Notes under the pieces: model-generated
The model's input: only the letters and a program-made list of their open reading frames with translations
What the model was told of the DNA's origin: nothing
Databases searched by the model: none
Assembly (NCBI RefSeq): GCF_014650915.1
Contig: NZ_BMVW01000028.1
Location: 1-48,064, forward strand
Reading direction: 5' to 3'
DNA: 48,064 nucleotides
Source: Streptomyces poonensis
GTDB taxonomy: Bacteria > Actinomycetota > Actinomycetes > Streptomycetales > Streptomycetaceae
Position numbers and translations under genes: made by a program
Shown here: piece by piece, positions 40,554-48,064 of the stretch
Numbering within the stretch: position 1 is the stretch's first letter
How the letters are laid out: each line of letters begins with the position of its first letter

Positions 40554-42680
40554 CTACTCCCCTTCGTCCAGGACGGCGTCGCCGCCCTTGATGTAGCGGG
40601 CCGGGTTCAGGCCCTTCTCCATCAGGTCGACCGCCCACAGCATCGACTGGACGCCCTCCAGCTTCGCCAGGCCCGGCGTGGGCCCGAGGCGGAAGGCGCC
40701 CGGCTGCGGCTTGCCGGACGCCGCGTAGGGGAGGAAGTCCAGCGGGCTGGCGCCGGGGCTGGGGTAGACGACGCAGTCGGACAGCACGGCGAGCGGGTAC
40801 AGGCCCGTCAGCTTCGCCATGTTCAGCAGCTTGCGGTGCATGTTGACCCGGGCCTTGGAGATGACGGCGGCGCGGATGTCGGGGCGCCAGGTCGGCCGCT
40901 CCAGGGCCGGCCACCGCTCGCCCTCTTTGTAGTGGCGGCCCTGGGGACGCTCGCGCAGCTTGCCCACGCCGCCCTTGATGGTGGCCTTGACGGCGGCCAG
41001 GACCGCGGCCAGGGCCGGATCGACCTGCTTGTGCCGCTCCATCGCCGCCAGGAACTCCGCGTCCGGCAGGTCCGCGGTGACACCGAGGTCGGCGAGCGTG
41101 TCGACGTACGCCGCCTTCAGCCGGTCGTGCCACGGGTCCAGATACGCGCCGGTCTCCCGGCGCAGGTATGCCTCGAGGGGCTGGACGTTGTAGCCGAGCT
41201 GCTGGGCGTAGGCGACGGTGTGCGTCTGGTACCAGGCCGGCCCCGTCGGGCGCTCGCCGGTCGGCGTGAACGGGCTGGGCAGGCGCGGGTCCAGTTCGAT
41301 GTGGGACAGGTCGACCAGCCAGGAGCCGGGCACCTTGGGGTTGAACGGCGGGTTCACGAAGTGCTCGGGGCCGGACAGGCCGACGACCAGGCGGGCCGTG
41401 GATGCGAGGAACGCCGTGTTCAGGTCCAGGCCGACCGCGAAGGGCAGCGTGCACTCCTCATCGGTGAGCAGGTTCACGTCGCGCACCCACTGGTAGGCCT
41501 CCTCGTTGAGGAACCCGCCCTTCCAGCCGGAGTTCACCACGACCGGGTGCTCCGGGGTGGCCTCCGGCGGTGCCGGCTCCATCGGCTGCGTCCCCAGCGA
41601 GCCGGGGTTGTAGCCGGAGATCCAGTTGCCGGTGGCCGGGTCGCGTTCCGGTTTCGTCGGCGGGCGCAGCGCCGTCATCAGCTCCAGGCCCGAGACGGCC
41701 GTCGACCCGCGGGGGGTGATGACGCGCTGGGCGTAGATGCCGAGGGCGCGTGCGATGTCGGCCGGCTCCATCTCCGTCACGCCGGGCCAGGACCGTTCAT
41801 CGAGGGCGTCCCACGACAGGATGGCGAGCTGCACGCACTGCCGCTCGCGGCCCTGGGCCTTGCGGTAGATCCGGGCCCACGGGCCGAACCCGCGCTGCGT
41901 GAGCTGCCACTTCGCCTTCGTGATCTGCTTGACGACCGGGTGGTCGTCGGGCAGGCGCAGGGAGCGGCGCTGCTCGTGGCCCTCCAGGCGCTCCGGCAGG
42001 CCGAGCTTCACCGCGGCCGCCGCGGTGAGCACGATCAGCGGGTCGGAGTCCTTGCCGTGACGGTTGAGTTTCGGCGCACCGAGCCCGGACTTGCGCAGCG
42101 TCCACTCCACCAGCTCCACCACCGTGGTCACCGGGCAGTCGAGCACAATTCCGTCGACGCCGTACGCGGAGCCGTCGCCGTCCAGCACGGCGAGCGGGCC
42201 GTGCGGGAACCGCGGGTCAACGGGGGGCTTCGCGGCCTTCTTCGCCGCCGGACGCCGCGACGATGCCGCCGGGCGCGCGGCCGGACGGGTAGGGAGCCCG
42301 GGGGCGGCAGGAGCGGCGGGGGCCTCCACCGGCGCGGCGGTCTCCGCAACGGGAGCGGCCGGGCCGGTGAACGTGGCCGACACCTCCGACTGTGGCGCCG
42401 CGGTGGTCGGGGCGGGCGCAGCGGCGCCGGGCGCGGGGTACTTCGCTGCCCAGCCGTTCAGCAGCCGCTGGTACGCCTCCAGGCGCGGCGACTTCGGCTC
42501 GGAGCGGCCGTTCTCCCAGTTCTTGATGCTCTGCGTCGACGTCTTCAGCGCGACTGCGAGGCGGGCCTGGGTGATACCGGCGGCCTCACGAAGCCGGGCA
42601 CGCTCCGCCGGCGGCGGGAGCTCCGGCTCCTCCTCCAGCAGTGCGTCGACCGACGCGAAAAGCTCTTCCTCGGTTGCCAT
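40554..42680 (-). CDS. tap: telomere-associated protein Tap
   Basis: A 708-residue protein; ATG 42680 has GGAGG 7 bases upstream. The N-terminus carries an XRE-type HTH (RLREAAGITQARLAVALKTS, TQSIKNWENGRSEPKSPRLE), then an Ala/Pro-rich linker and a long Tap core (PHGPLAVLDGDGSAYGVDGI, DPLIVLTAAAAVKLGLPERL, VINPPFNPKVPGSWLVDLSH-like segment near residue 460, YPLAVLSDCVVYPSPGASPL). Tap binds the telomere 3' overhang and recruits Tpg. Order tap-tpg with a 4-base gap is the standard arrangement. Confidence 0.93.
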   Translation of the reverse strand: MATEEELFASVDALLEEEPELPPPAERARLREAAGITQARLAVALKTSTQSIKNWENGRSEPKSPRLEAYQRLLNGWAAKYPAPGAAAPAPTTAAPQSEVSATFTGPAAPVAETAAPVEAPAAPAAPGLPTRPAARPAASSRRPAAKKAAKPPVDPRFPHGPLAVLDGDGSAYGVDGIVLDCPVTTVVELVEWTLRKSGLGAPKLNRHGKDSDPLIVLTAAAAVKLGLPERLEGHEQRRSLRLPDDHPVVKQITKAKWQLTQRGFGPWARIYRKAQGRERQCVQLAILSWDALDERSWPGVTEMEPADIARALGIYAQRVITPRGSTAVSGLELMTALRPPTKPERDPATGNWISGYNPGSLGTQPMEPAPPEATPEHPVVVNSGWKGGFLNEEAYQWVRDVNLLTDEECTLPFAVGLDLNTAFLASTARLVVGLSGPEHFVNPPFNPKVPGSWLVDLSHIELDPRLPSPFTPTGERPTGPAWYQTHTVAYAQQLGYNVQPLEAYLRRETGAYLDPWHDRLKAAYVDTLADLGVTADLPDAEFLAAMERHKQVDPALAAVLAAVKATIKGGVGKLRERPQGRHYKEGERWPALERPTWRPDIRAAVISKARVNMHRKLLNMAKLTGLYPLAVLSDCVVYPSPGASPLDFLPYAASGKPQPGAFRLGPTPGLAKLEGVQSMLWAVDLMEKGLNPARYIKGGDAVLDEGE

Positions 42681-42970
42681 CTCTCTACCTCCACCCCAAA
42701 CACTAGCAGCACTTGCCCTCATATTTAACCTCATTATTTAACCCTGTCGGTAGTTTCTTGCGGTTGACCAGCGGCGTCGGTGCAGGTGGGGACTGGTCGA
42801 AGATTGAACTAGACGCTACTTAATCGATACGGACCGTGATTTTTTTCCGGGCGAGAGTGCACATTCCGGCCGCCGCGAACGCTTCTACTGTGGAGGCGCA
42901 TGGTGCCTCTGGTGCCAATGGGGTGGGGACGGCATCTTCAACGTCAGCAACACGTACAGGGGAGGACCCC

Positions 42971-43162
42971 GTGCAGCAGACCGCTGCCGCGTGGTCGTTT
43001 GAGATCGCGCTTGCTCTCCGGGTGTTCGGCCCGGACGCCGTCCGGATCTGCCGCCGGCTGCTTACGGCCGGTGTCCGGATCGGCATCACCGGCCTGACCG
43101 GCACCCGCGCCCCGTCCGCTCAACCGGCCGACTCCGCCGAGGCGCCGCAGGAGGTCCGGTGA
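42971..43162 (+). CDS. small helical protein coupled to truncated gene
   Basis: A 63-residue protein; GTG 42971 has GGAGG 5 bases upstream. It reads SFEIALALRVFGPDAVRICR then RLLTAGVRIGITGLTGTRAP. The TGA overlaps the GTG of the next frame (GTGA), indicating coupling. Family and function are unknown. Confidence 0.55.
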   Translation: MQQTAAAWSFEIALALRVFGPDAVRICRRLLTAGVRIGITGLTGTRAPSAQPADSAEAPQEVR

Positions 43163-43315
43163 GCGGCGAGACGTGGGCGGAGGAGACCGGCGGAGCGGTC
43201 GGCGCGCCCAAGGCGGTGCCCATCGACCAGTGGAACACCACGGCGCAGCGGGCGTACTGGGCCTTTCATCAGCGGCGCCGCACCGACTACATGAGCTACG
43301 CCTACCGTCTCGCCG
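43159..43315 (+). pseudogene. hypothetical gene cut off by Tn3 remnant
   Basis: From GTG 43159 the frame reads TWAEETGGAVGAPKAVPIDQ and WNTTAQRAYWAFHQRRRTDY, then MSYAYRLAAG. At about 43312 the sequence changes to Tn3 transposase in another frame. Only about 52 N-terminal residues remain. Family unknown. Confidence 0.5.
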
Positions 43316-44614
43316 CTGGGCAAGCAGGAGGAGCCTACGATCCTCGTCGCGCTGAAGGCGGAGATCGAACGCCGCTGGGGCACCATCGACCTGAACGACA
43401 TCCTCAAGGAGGCCGAGTTCGCCACCGGCTTCACCGGCGAGTTCACCTCGGTCGCCACCAGGGAGGCGGTCCCGAAGGCGGTGCTTCGACGCCGGCTGCT
43501 GCTGGTGCTGTTCGCGCTGGGCACGAACATGGGCATCAAGCGGGTCGCGGTCACCGGCAAGCACGGCGAGAGCGAGGCCGTCCTGCGCCGGGTACGGCAC
43601 CTGTTCGTCAACCGGACCAACCGGCGCGCGGCGCTGGTGCGGCTGGTCAACGCCACCTTCGCCGCCCGCGATGCGGCGTGGTGGGGCGAGGGCACCGCGT
43701 GCGCGAGCGATTCCAAGAAGTTCGGCTCCTGGTCCAGCAACTTCATGACCGAGTGGCACCAGCGGTACCGCGGGCCCGGGGTGATGATCTACTGGCACGT
43801 CGAGAAGAAGTCGCTGTGCGTCTACAGCCAGCTCAAGTCCTGCTCGGCCTCCGAGGTCGCCGCGATGATCGAGGGCGTGCTGCGGCACTGCACGGACGTG
43901 GAGATCGACCGGCAGTACACCGACACGCACGGCGCCTCTATCGTCGGGTTCGCCTTCGCCCACATGCTCGGCTTCGACCTGCTGCCCAGGCTGAAGAACG
44001 TCGGCTCAGCACGCCTGTACCGGCCGACAGCCGGACAGGACGAGAAGTGGCCGAACCTGGCGCCGGTACTGTCCACCAAGACGATCGACTGGGACCTGAT
44101 CCGCCAGCAGTACGACCAGATCGTGAAGTACACCACCGCCCTGCGCCTGGGCACCGCCGAAGCCGAGCAGGTCCTGCGGCGCTTCACCCGCGGCGGGCCC
44201 AAGCACCCCACCTACCGGGCAAGCGAGGAACTCGGGCGGGCGGTGCGTACGGCGTTCATCTGCGACTACCTCGCCGACGCCGACCTGCGGCGCGAGATCA
44301 ACGACGGCCTCCAGGTCGTTGAGAACTGGAACTCCGCCAACCACGACCTCTTCCACGGCAAGGACGGCGACCTGACCGGCTCCGACAAGGAGTCCCAGGA
44401 AATCTCGATGCTCGCCCTGCACCTGCTCCAGTCCGCGCTGGTGCACGTCAACACCCTGCTCCTCCAGGACATCCTGAGCGAGGAGAAGTGGCAGAAGCGG
44501 CTCACCGACGCCGACCGACGGGCCCTGTCCCCTCTGTTCTGGACCCACGTGAACCCCTACGGCCGGTTCGAGCTGGACATGAATTCCCACCTCGACCTCA
44601 CTGTTGTGGCGTAA
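43310..44614 (+). pseudogene. Tn3-family transposase, 5'-truncated
   Basis: The frame, open from the junction at about 43310, reads LGKQEEPTILVALKAEIERR, WGTIDLNDILKEAEFATGFT, LLLVLFALGTNMGIKRVAVT, HLFVNRTNRRAALVRLVNAT, ACASDSKKFGSWSSNFMTEW, VMIYWHVEKKSLCVYSQLKS, TDTHGASIVGFAFAHMLGFD, NWNSANHDLFHGKDGDLTGS and ends NPYGRFELDMNSHLDL. These are the DDE domain and C-terminus of a Tn3 transposase. The N-terminal half is absent. It ends 2 bases before the convergent GntR gene. Confidence 0.85.
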
Positions 44615-44616
44615 GC

Positions 44617-45309
44617 CTAGGTGGCCTGGCCTGAATCGTCGGTCAGAGCAGCCGCGGTCAAGGTGAGGTGCTGGACCAGGACCGCGGCTGCGGTGTCGGC
44701 GTCACGGGCCAGAACCGCCTCCTCCAGCATGCGGTGTTCCTTGGCGCCGTCCCGGTCGGGATTGCGGTGCGCCGACCAACGGCGGGCCAGCTCACTCGCG
44801 GTCCACAACCGGTCGAAGGTCTCCAGCAGCGCGCGGTTGCCACACCCCTCCAGCAACGTGCGGTGGAAGGCCCGGTGAGCCTCGGCCCAGGCGCCGGTGT
44901 AGTACTCGCTCTCCTCCGGCGCGTATGCCGGAGTGCGCACCAGACGATGGTGGGCGGCCCGCACGCGGGCCTCCCAGTCGACGTCGCCGCGCTCGATGGA
45001 CATGCGCAGGACGACCGGTTCGACGGTCCGGCGGGCTTCCGCGATCTCCTGCCAGCGGCGGTCGGAGAAGGACGGGACTGCGAAACCGCGGTTGGGTAGC
45101 CGGTCGGCGAGCCCCTCGCCGACCACTCGCACGAGCGCCTCGCGCACCACGGCCAGGCTCACGCCCTGCTCCCTGGCAAGATCCTGCGGCTTGAGCGGGG
45201 CTCCAAGGGAGTAGTCCCCGCGCATGATCGCGTCCCGCAGGTGTGCGTAGACCTGCTCGGAAAGCATCTGCTTCCCCGGCGGGGTCGAGGAGTGCGCCTT
45301 CTCAGTCAT
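44617..45309 (-). CDS. GntR family regulator (FadR/FCD type)
   Basis: A 230-residue protein with the GntR winged helix (LSEQVYAHLRDAIMRGDYSL, LAREQGVSLAVVREALVRVV) and an FCD ligand domain with EARRTVEPVVLRMSIERGDV, AHRAFHRTLLEGCGNRALLE and EHRMLEEAVLARDADTAAAV, where D/H/H residues can bind metal. FadR-type regulators sense organic acids. It is divergent from the PEBP gene; a palindrome lies in the shared promoter. Confidence 0.9.
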   Translation of the reverse strand: MTEKAHSSTPPGKQMLSEQVYAHLRDAIMRGDYSLGAPLKPQDLAREQGVSLAVVREALVRVVGEGLADRLPNRGFAVPSFSDRRWQEIAEARRTVEPVVLRMSIERGDVDWEARVRAAHHRLVRTPAYAPEESEYYTGAWAEAHRAFHRTLLEGCGNRALLETFDRLWTASELARRWSAHRNPDRDGAKEHRMLEEAVLARDADTAAAVLVQHLTLTAAALTDDSGQAT

Positions 45310-45333
45310 GAGCCCATCCTAGACGATCCATTG

Positions 45334-45347
45334 GATAATCGATTATC
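45334..45347. promoter_or_regulatory. palindromic operator between GntR and PEBP genes
   Basis: GATAATCGATTATC is a perfect 14-bp palindrome, AT-rich, in the 98-base space between the divergent genes. It is 24 bases before the GntR start and 60 before the PEBP start. Confidence 0.6.
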
Positions 45348-45407
45348 TATGTTACTGTCGATTCAGTAGCCCATGAGGGCGCCCTCGTCCGGAAAGGAAC
45401 GACCGCT

Positions 45408-45941
45408 GTGCCTGCCAACGACCCCTTCGCCCGCCTCCCCCAGGTGGCCTCGTTCACCGTCACCAGCACCACCGTCACCGACGGCGCCGCGTGGCCGCCC
45501 GAGCAGCACTCCTCCGGCCTGCCCGGCGGCAAGGACACATCCCCGCAGCTGTCCTGGAGCGGCGCCCCGGACGGCACCAAGTGCTATGCCGTCACCGTCT
45601 ACGACCCCGACGCCCCCACCGGGTCCGGGTTCTGGCACTGGGCGGTCGCCGACATCCCCGCCACGGTCACCGAGCTGCCCGAGGGCGCCGGCGACGACAC
45701 CGGCTCACATCTGCCCGAGGGCGCCTATCAGTTGCCCAACGACGCCCGCGTGGCCCGCTACATCGGCGCCGCCCCGCCGGCCGGACACGGCCCGCACCGT
45801 TACTTCGTCGTGGTGCACGCCCTCGACATCCCCTCGACAGGCGTCCCGGCCGACGCCACACCGGCCGTACTCGGCTTCACCATGGCCGGTCACACCCTCG
45901 GACGCGCGGTGTTGATCGCCACTGCCGAAACACCCGCCTGA
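45408..45941 (+). CDS. YbhB/YbcL-type PEBP (Raf-kinase-inhibitor-like) protein
   Basis: A 177-residue protein from GTG 45408, about 8 bases after AAGGA. It reads DTSPQLSWSGAPDGTKCYAV, TVYDPDAPTGSGFWHWAVAD, GPHRYFVVVHALDIPS and MAGHTLGRAVLIATAETPA. The DPDAPTGSGFWHW block and GPHRY form the ligand pocket of the PEBP family. Bacterial members have unclear roles, possibly small-molecule binding. It is divergent from the GntR gene and followed by the SCO6745-like gene in 33 bases, so the two are probably one operon. Confidence 0.9.
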   Translation: MPANDPFARLPQVASFTVTSTTVTDGAAWPPEQHSSGLPGGKDTSPQLSWSGAPDGTKCYAVTVYDPDAPTGSGFWHWAVADIPATVTELPEGAGDDTGSHLPEGAYQLPNDARVARYIGAAPPAGHGPHRYFVVVHALDIPSTGVPADATPAVLGFTMAGHTLGRAVLIATAETPA

Positions 45942-45974
45942 CAGCGCCGCCCGACTCCCGGAGACACCACCGCC

Positions 45975-46871
45975 ATGCACCTCGACGCCCTTCCCGACTC
46001 CGCCCGTACCGGCGGCGGCCCGATGGACCTGAACGCAGTCCGCGACGTCAGCCGCGCCGTCAGCGCCGCCCACCTGTTCATCTATCTTGCCCCCGAGACA
46101 GCCGAGGAGGCGGCCGAGCTCGGCGTGGCCGACCGCGGGCCGGCGTATCTGGCCTTCCGGTCGGCCGCGATGGGCGCGGTTCCGTGGCAGGTCACGCTCG
46201 CGGCCTTTTACAACTTCAGCCCGCGGGCCGTGCGGGCCATGGCGGGCGTATGGGACGCCGCGCCGCCGGAGCGGTGGCAGGCCGCCCGCTTCCTGGCCGC
46301 CGGCCGGGCGATGCGGCGCGTCGACGTACATCTCACGGATGACCACCTTGCCGAGGCGCGCTCGCTGATCGACCCGGTCGTCGCCGGTGCCGACTACGCC
46401 GGCAAGGTGCTGGCCGCCGCGAACGCCTCGGTCGTGCTTCCCTCCGATCCTCTCGTCGCACTCTGGCAGCAGATCACGGTGGCGCGCGAGTGGCGCGGCG
46501 ACGCCCATCTCGTCGTACTCGCCGACAACGGCCTCGGGCCGTGCGACTGTCTCGTTCTGCACGCCGCGACCGGCCGCCTCCCGACAGCTCTGGCGCGAGC
46601 GACCCGCCGGTGGGACGACGAGGAGTGGAGCGCGGCGACGGCACGCCTCGTCGCGCGCGGCTGGCTCGACTCCCACGGCGTGGTCACCGACGCCGGCAGT
46701 GCGGCACGCGAGCGCATTGAAGTGGAGACAGACGAGCACTGCGCCGCGCTGTGGGCACCGATCGGCAACGCAGGCGCCCGCCGCTTCGCCTCGCTCATCG
46801 CGCCGATCGCCAACGCGTTCACCGCAGCAGGGACGTTTCAGGCCGTTCGCGGACAGCCTGACCTCGCATAA
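45975..46871 (+). CDS. SCO6745 family protein
   Basis: A 298-residue, mainly helical protein: DLNAVRDVSRAVSAAHLFIY, APETAEEAAELGVADRGPAY, LAFRSAAMGAVPWQVTLAAF, YNFSPRAVRAMAGVWD, then WREWRGD-type segment near 46490, DNGLGPCDCLVLHAATGRL and WSAATARLVARGWLDSHGVV, a winged-helix-like end. This matches the SCO6745 family of actinomycetes, whose role is not established. It lies in the same direction as the PEBP gene, 33 bases on, and is likely controlled by GntR. Confidence 0.8.
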   Translation: MHLDALPDSARTGGGPMDLNAVRDVSRAVSAAHLFIYLAPETAEEAAELGVADRGPAYLAFRSAAMGAVPWQVTLAAFYNFSPRAVRAMAGVWDAAPPERWQAARFLAAGRAMRRVDVHLTDDHLAEARSLIDPVVAGADYAGKVLAAANASVVLPSDPLVALWQQITVAREWRGDAHLVVLADNGLGPCDCLVLHAATGRLPTALARATRRWDDEEWSAATARLVARGWLDSHGVVTDAGSAARERIEVETDEHCAALWAPIGNAGARRFASLIAPIANAFTAAGTFQAVRGQPDLA

Positions 46872-46983
46872 ACGGTCCTTTGCGCGAGCAAGATCAGAAA
46901 CGGGCCGCCAGACCTCCGCCGACCCCGGATTCGTTCGCAGAACCTGTTCTCACTCAAAAGCGGGACGGGCCCCCTTCTGAGAC

Positions 46984-48012
46984 TTGCATTGTGCGGAAAT
47001 CCGGGCCCATGACGACCCCCAGCGGTCTTCCCCGGCCGACCGGGCGGACGCGGACGACGTCGAACAGCACGCCTGTCCGAAGTGCGACGCCCAGCCCGGC
47101 TCACCGTGCCGCTCGCGCGGCGGCGCCATCGCCTCCGCCTACCACACCCGCCGCTTCACGAAGGTGCCCCGGCTGAAGAAGGCGCTGCGGGTGCCCACCC
47201 CGGCCGACCGCGGACCGGGACGGCCGTGGCGGCCGGGCACCCCGCCGCCAGCGCCGACCGACCCGGACCTGCCGAGCGCGGACATCCGCATCGGCTACGC
47301 GCGGTGCTCGACCCTCAGGCAGGAACTCGACTCCCAGCTCGACGCGCTCAGCAACCACGGCATCCCGAGGGACAAGATCTTCAGCGAGAAGATCAGCACC
47401 CGGGTGCGGGTCCGGCCCCGGTTCGAGGAGGCGCTGCGAACCGCGCGGGAGGTCAAGGCGCACGCCCCGCACTGCCGGGTCATCTTCACCGTGTACGAGA
47501 TGAAGCGGCTCGGCCGCGACGCCGCCGAACTCACCGCCCTCGCTGACCACCTCACCGCCCACGGCCTGGCCCTGGAAATGCTCGCCGGGCCCCTGCCCGG
47601 CATCTACGACCCCACCGGCCCGGGGAAGCTGCTGTTCGCATTCTTCGCGGCGATGGCGGAGACCGAGCGGGAAAACATCCGCGAGTCGACCCTGGAAGGG
47701 ATCGACACTGCGGCACGCAAGGGCAAGCACGGCGGCCGGCCCCCGGTCATCACCGACGACATGCTCCACACCGTGCTCCGGCGCCGCGCGGGCGGCGAGT
47801 CCGTCGAGCAGATCCAGCCCGACCTGATCATCCCCACCGGCAAACGCAAGGGCCAGAACCCCTCGGTGGCGAGCATCTATCGGGCGCTGGCCGAGCACGC
47901 CAAGCGCGAGGCGTACCCCGAAGCCGTCGAACAGGCCCACGCCGACTTCACCGCCCTCCAGGTCGGCGAAGTCCCCGGACCTCGCCCCGCTACCCCTGAG
48001 CTTGTTCTTTAA
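46984..48012 (+). CDS. serine recombinase with N-terminal zinc knuckle
   Basis: About 342 residues from TTG 46984; no ATG or GTG fits, and the true start is uncertain. The N-terminus has DDVEQHACPKCDAQPGSPCR and SAYHTRRFTKVPRLKKALRV, a C-x2-C..C..H zinc knuckle. The catalytic domain follows: IRIGYARCSTLRQELDSQLD (active Ser in the YARCS motif), VIFTVYEMKRLGRDAAELTA, LLFAFFAAMAETERENIRES and TLEGIDTAARKGKHGGRPPV, then an HTH-type end (GQNPSVASIYRALAEH). It resembles resolvases/invertases, including TnpR of Tn3-type elements. Confidence 0.85.
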   Translation: MHCAEIRAHDDPQRSSPADRADADDVEQHACPKCDAQPGSPCRSRGGAIASAYHTRRFTKVPRLKKALRVPTPADRGPGRPWRPGTPPPAPTDPDLPSADIRIGYARCSTLRQELDSQLDALSNHGIPRDKIFSEKISTRVRVRPRFEEALRTAREVKAHAPHCRVIFTVYEMKRLGRDAAELTALADHLTAHGLALEMLAGPLPGIYDPTGPGKLLFAFFAAMAETERENIRESTLEGIDTAARKGKHGGRPPVITDDMLHTVLRRRAGGESVEQIQPDLIIPTGKRKGQNPSVASIYRALAEHAKREAYPEAVEQAHADFTALQVGEVPGPRPATPELVL

Positions 48013-48064
48013 CCTCTGGCCTCGAACAGGGCGTCGTACGACGTCACTCACCTGGAGATTCGCC

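Noticed and set aside
40476..42728. Open frame of about 750 codons on the plus strand
   Set aside because: It mirrors the tap gene, which has clear homology and a good start; the mirror frame has none.
46872..46983. Resolvase res site or Tn3 inverted repeat
   Set aside because: I could not find the paired half-sites or a second copy near the Tn3 remnant, so it is not claimed.
1..48064. tRNA, rRNA or other structured RNA genes
   Set aside because: I saw no cloverleaf-like segments or known riboswitch cores on reading; a covariance-model search would be needed to be sure.

Overview
The window is very GC-rich, with GTG/TTG starts, AGGAGG-type ribosome sites and strongly biased third positions, which points to an actinomycete. 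The gene families point to Streptomyces or a close relative. The telomere genes tap and tpg (39992-42680) occur together with a replication-relaxation family gene, two tandem RepL-like winged-helix genes and two repeat-rich non-coding blocks. This suggests a linear plasmid, or a chromosome arm that has absorbed one. No telomere is visible, so the choice between these two stays open.

Layout. 1-5.3 kb: the end of an MFS exporter gene, a divergent WYL-regulator/RidA pair with a palindromic operator, an IS4-type transposase remnant, and a MerR regulator with an NADP-dependent oxidoreductase. 5.5-9.9 kb: small plasmid-type genes, several with zinc-binding cysteine motifs, and one frameshifted gene. 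9.98-11.2 kb: three tandem, mutually related small secreted proteins that I cannot place in a known family. 11.5-14.9 kb: a DUF6233-like protein, a possible beta-trefoil protease inhibitor, a broken nuclease gene coupled to a PIN-like protein, and a Tn3 transposase fragment. 14.9-17.5 kb: a secreted chaplin-like protein whose motif blocks are in swapped order, a TPR-like protein and a sulfotransferase-like protein. 17.6-22.3 kb: an IS30 transposase with one nonsense codon, an integrase stub, a HTH-SpoIIE phosphatase and an ISL3 remnant abutting a SUKH protein. 22.7-24.7 kb: a LysR regulator divergent from cupin and DoxX genes. 24.8-28.3 kb: a TOPRIM protein divergent from an ATP-dependent DNA ligase, and small proteins including a 46-residue single EF-hand. 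28.4-32.4 kb: a large NB-ARC-type regulator, a frameshifted SpoIIE phosphatase and a gene with an amber codon.

32.4-42.7 kb is the replicon core. It holds a replication-relaxation protein, a lysine-rich zinc-finger protein, an iteron-like repeat block with a lower-GC stretch (34.64-35.40 kb), several genes of unknown function, two overlapping RepL-like genes, a second GCAGC-rich repeat block with a 22-bp palindrome, and tap-tpg. 42.9-48.0 kb: a small gene pair cut by a second Tn3 transposase remnant, a GntR regulator divergent from a PEBP-family gene and an SCO6745-like gene, and a serine recombinase with an N-terminal zinc finger.

Together the tap-tpg pair (end-patching of linear DNA), the Rep-like genes and the repeat blocks look like the backbone of a linear replicon. 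The rest is cargo with many decayed transposases and pseudogenes. Several breaks are single-base changes in C tracts or TGG-to-TGA and CAG-to-TAG changes; some of these could be sequencing errors.
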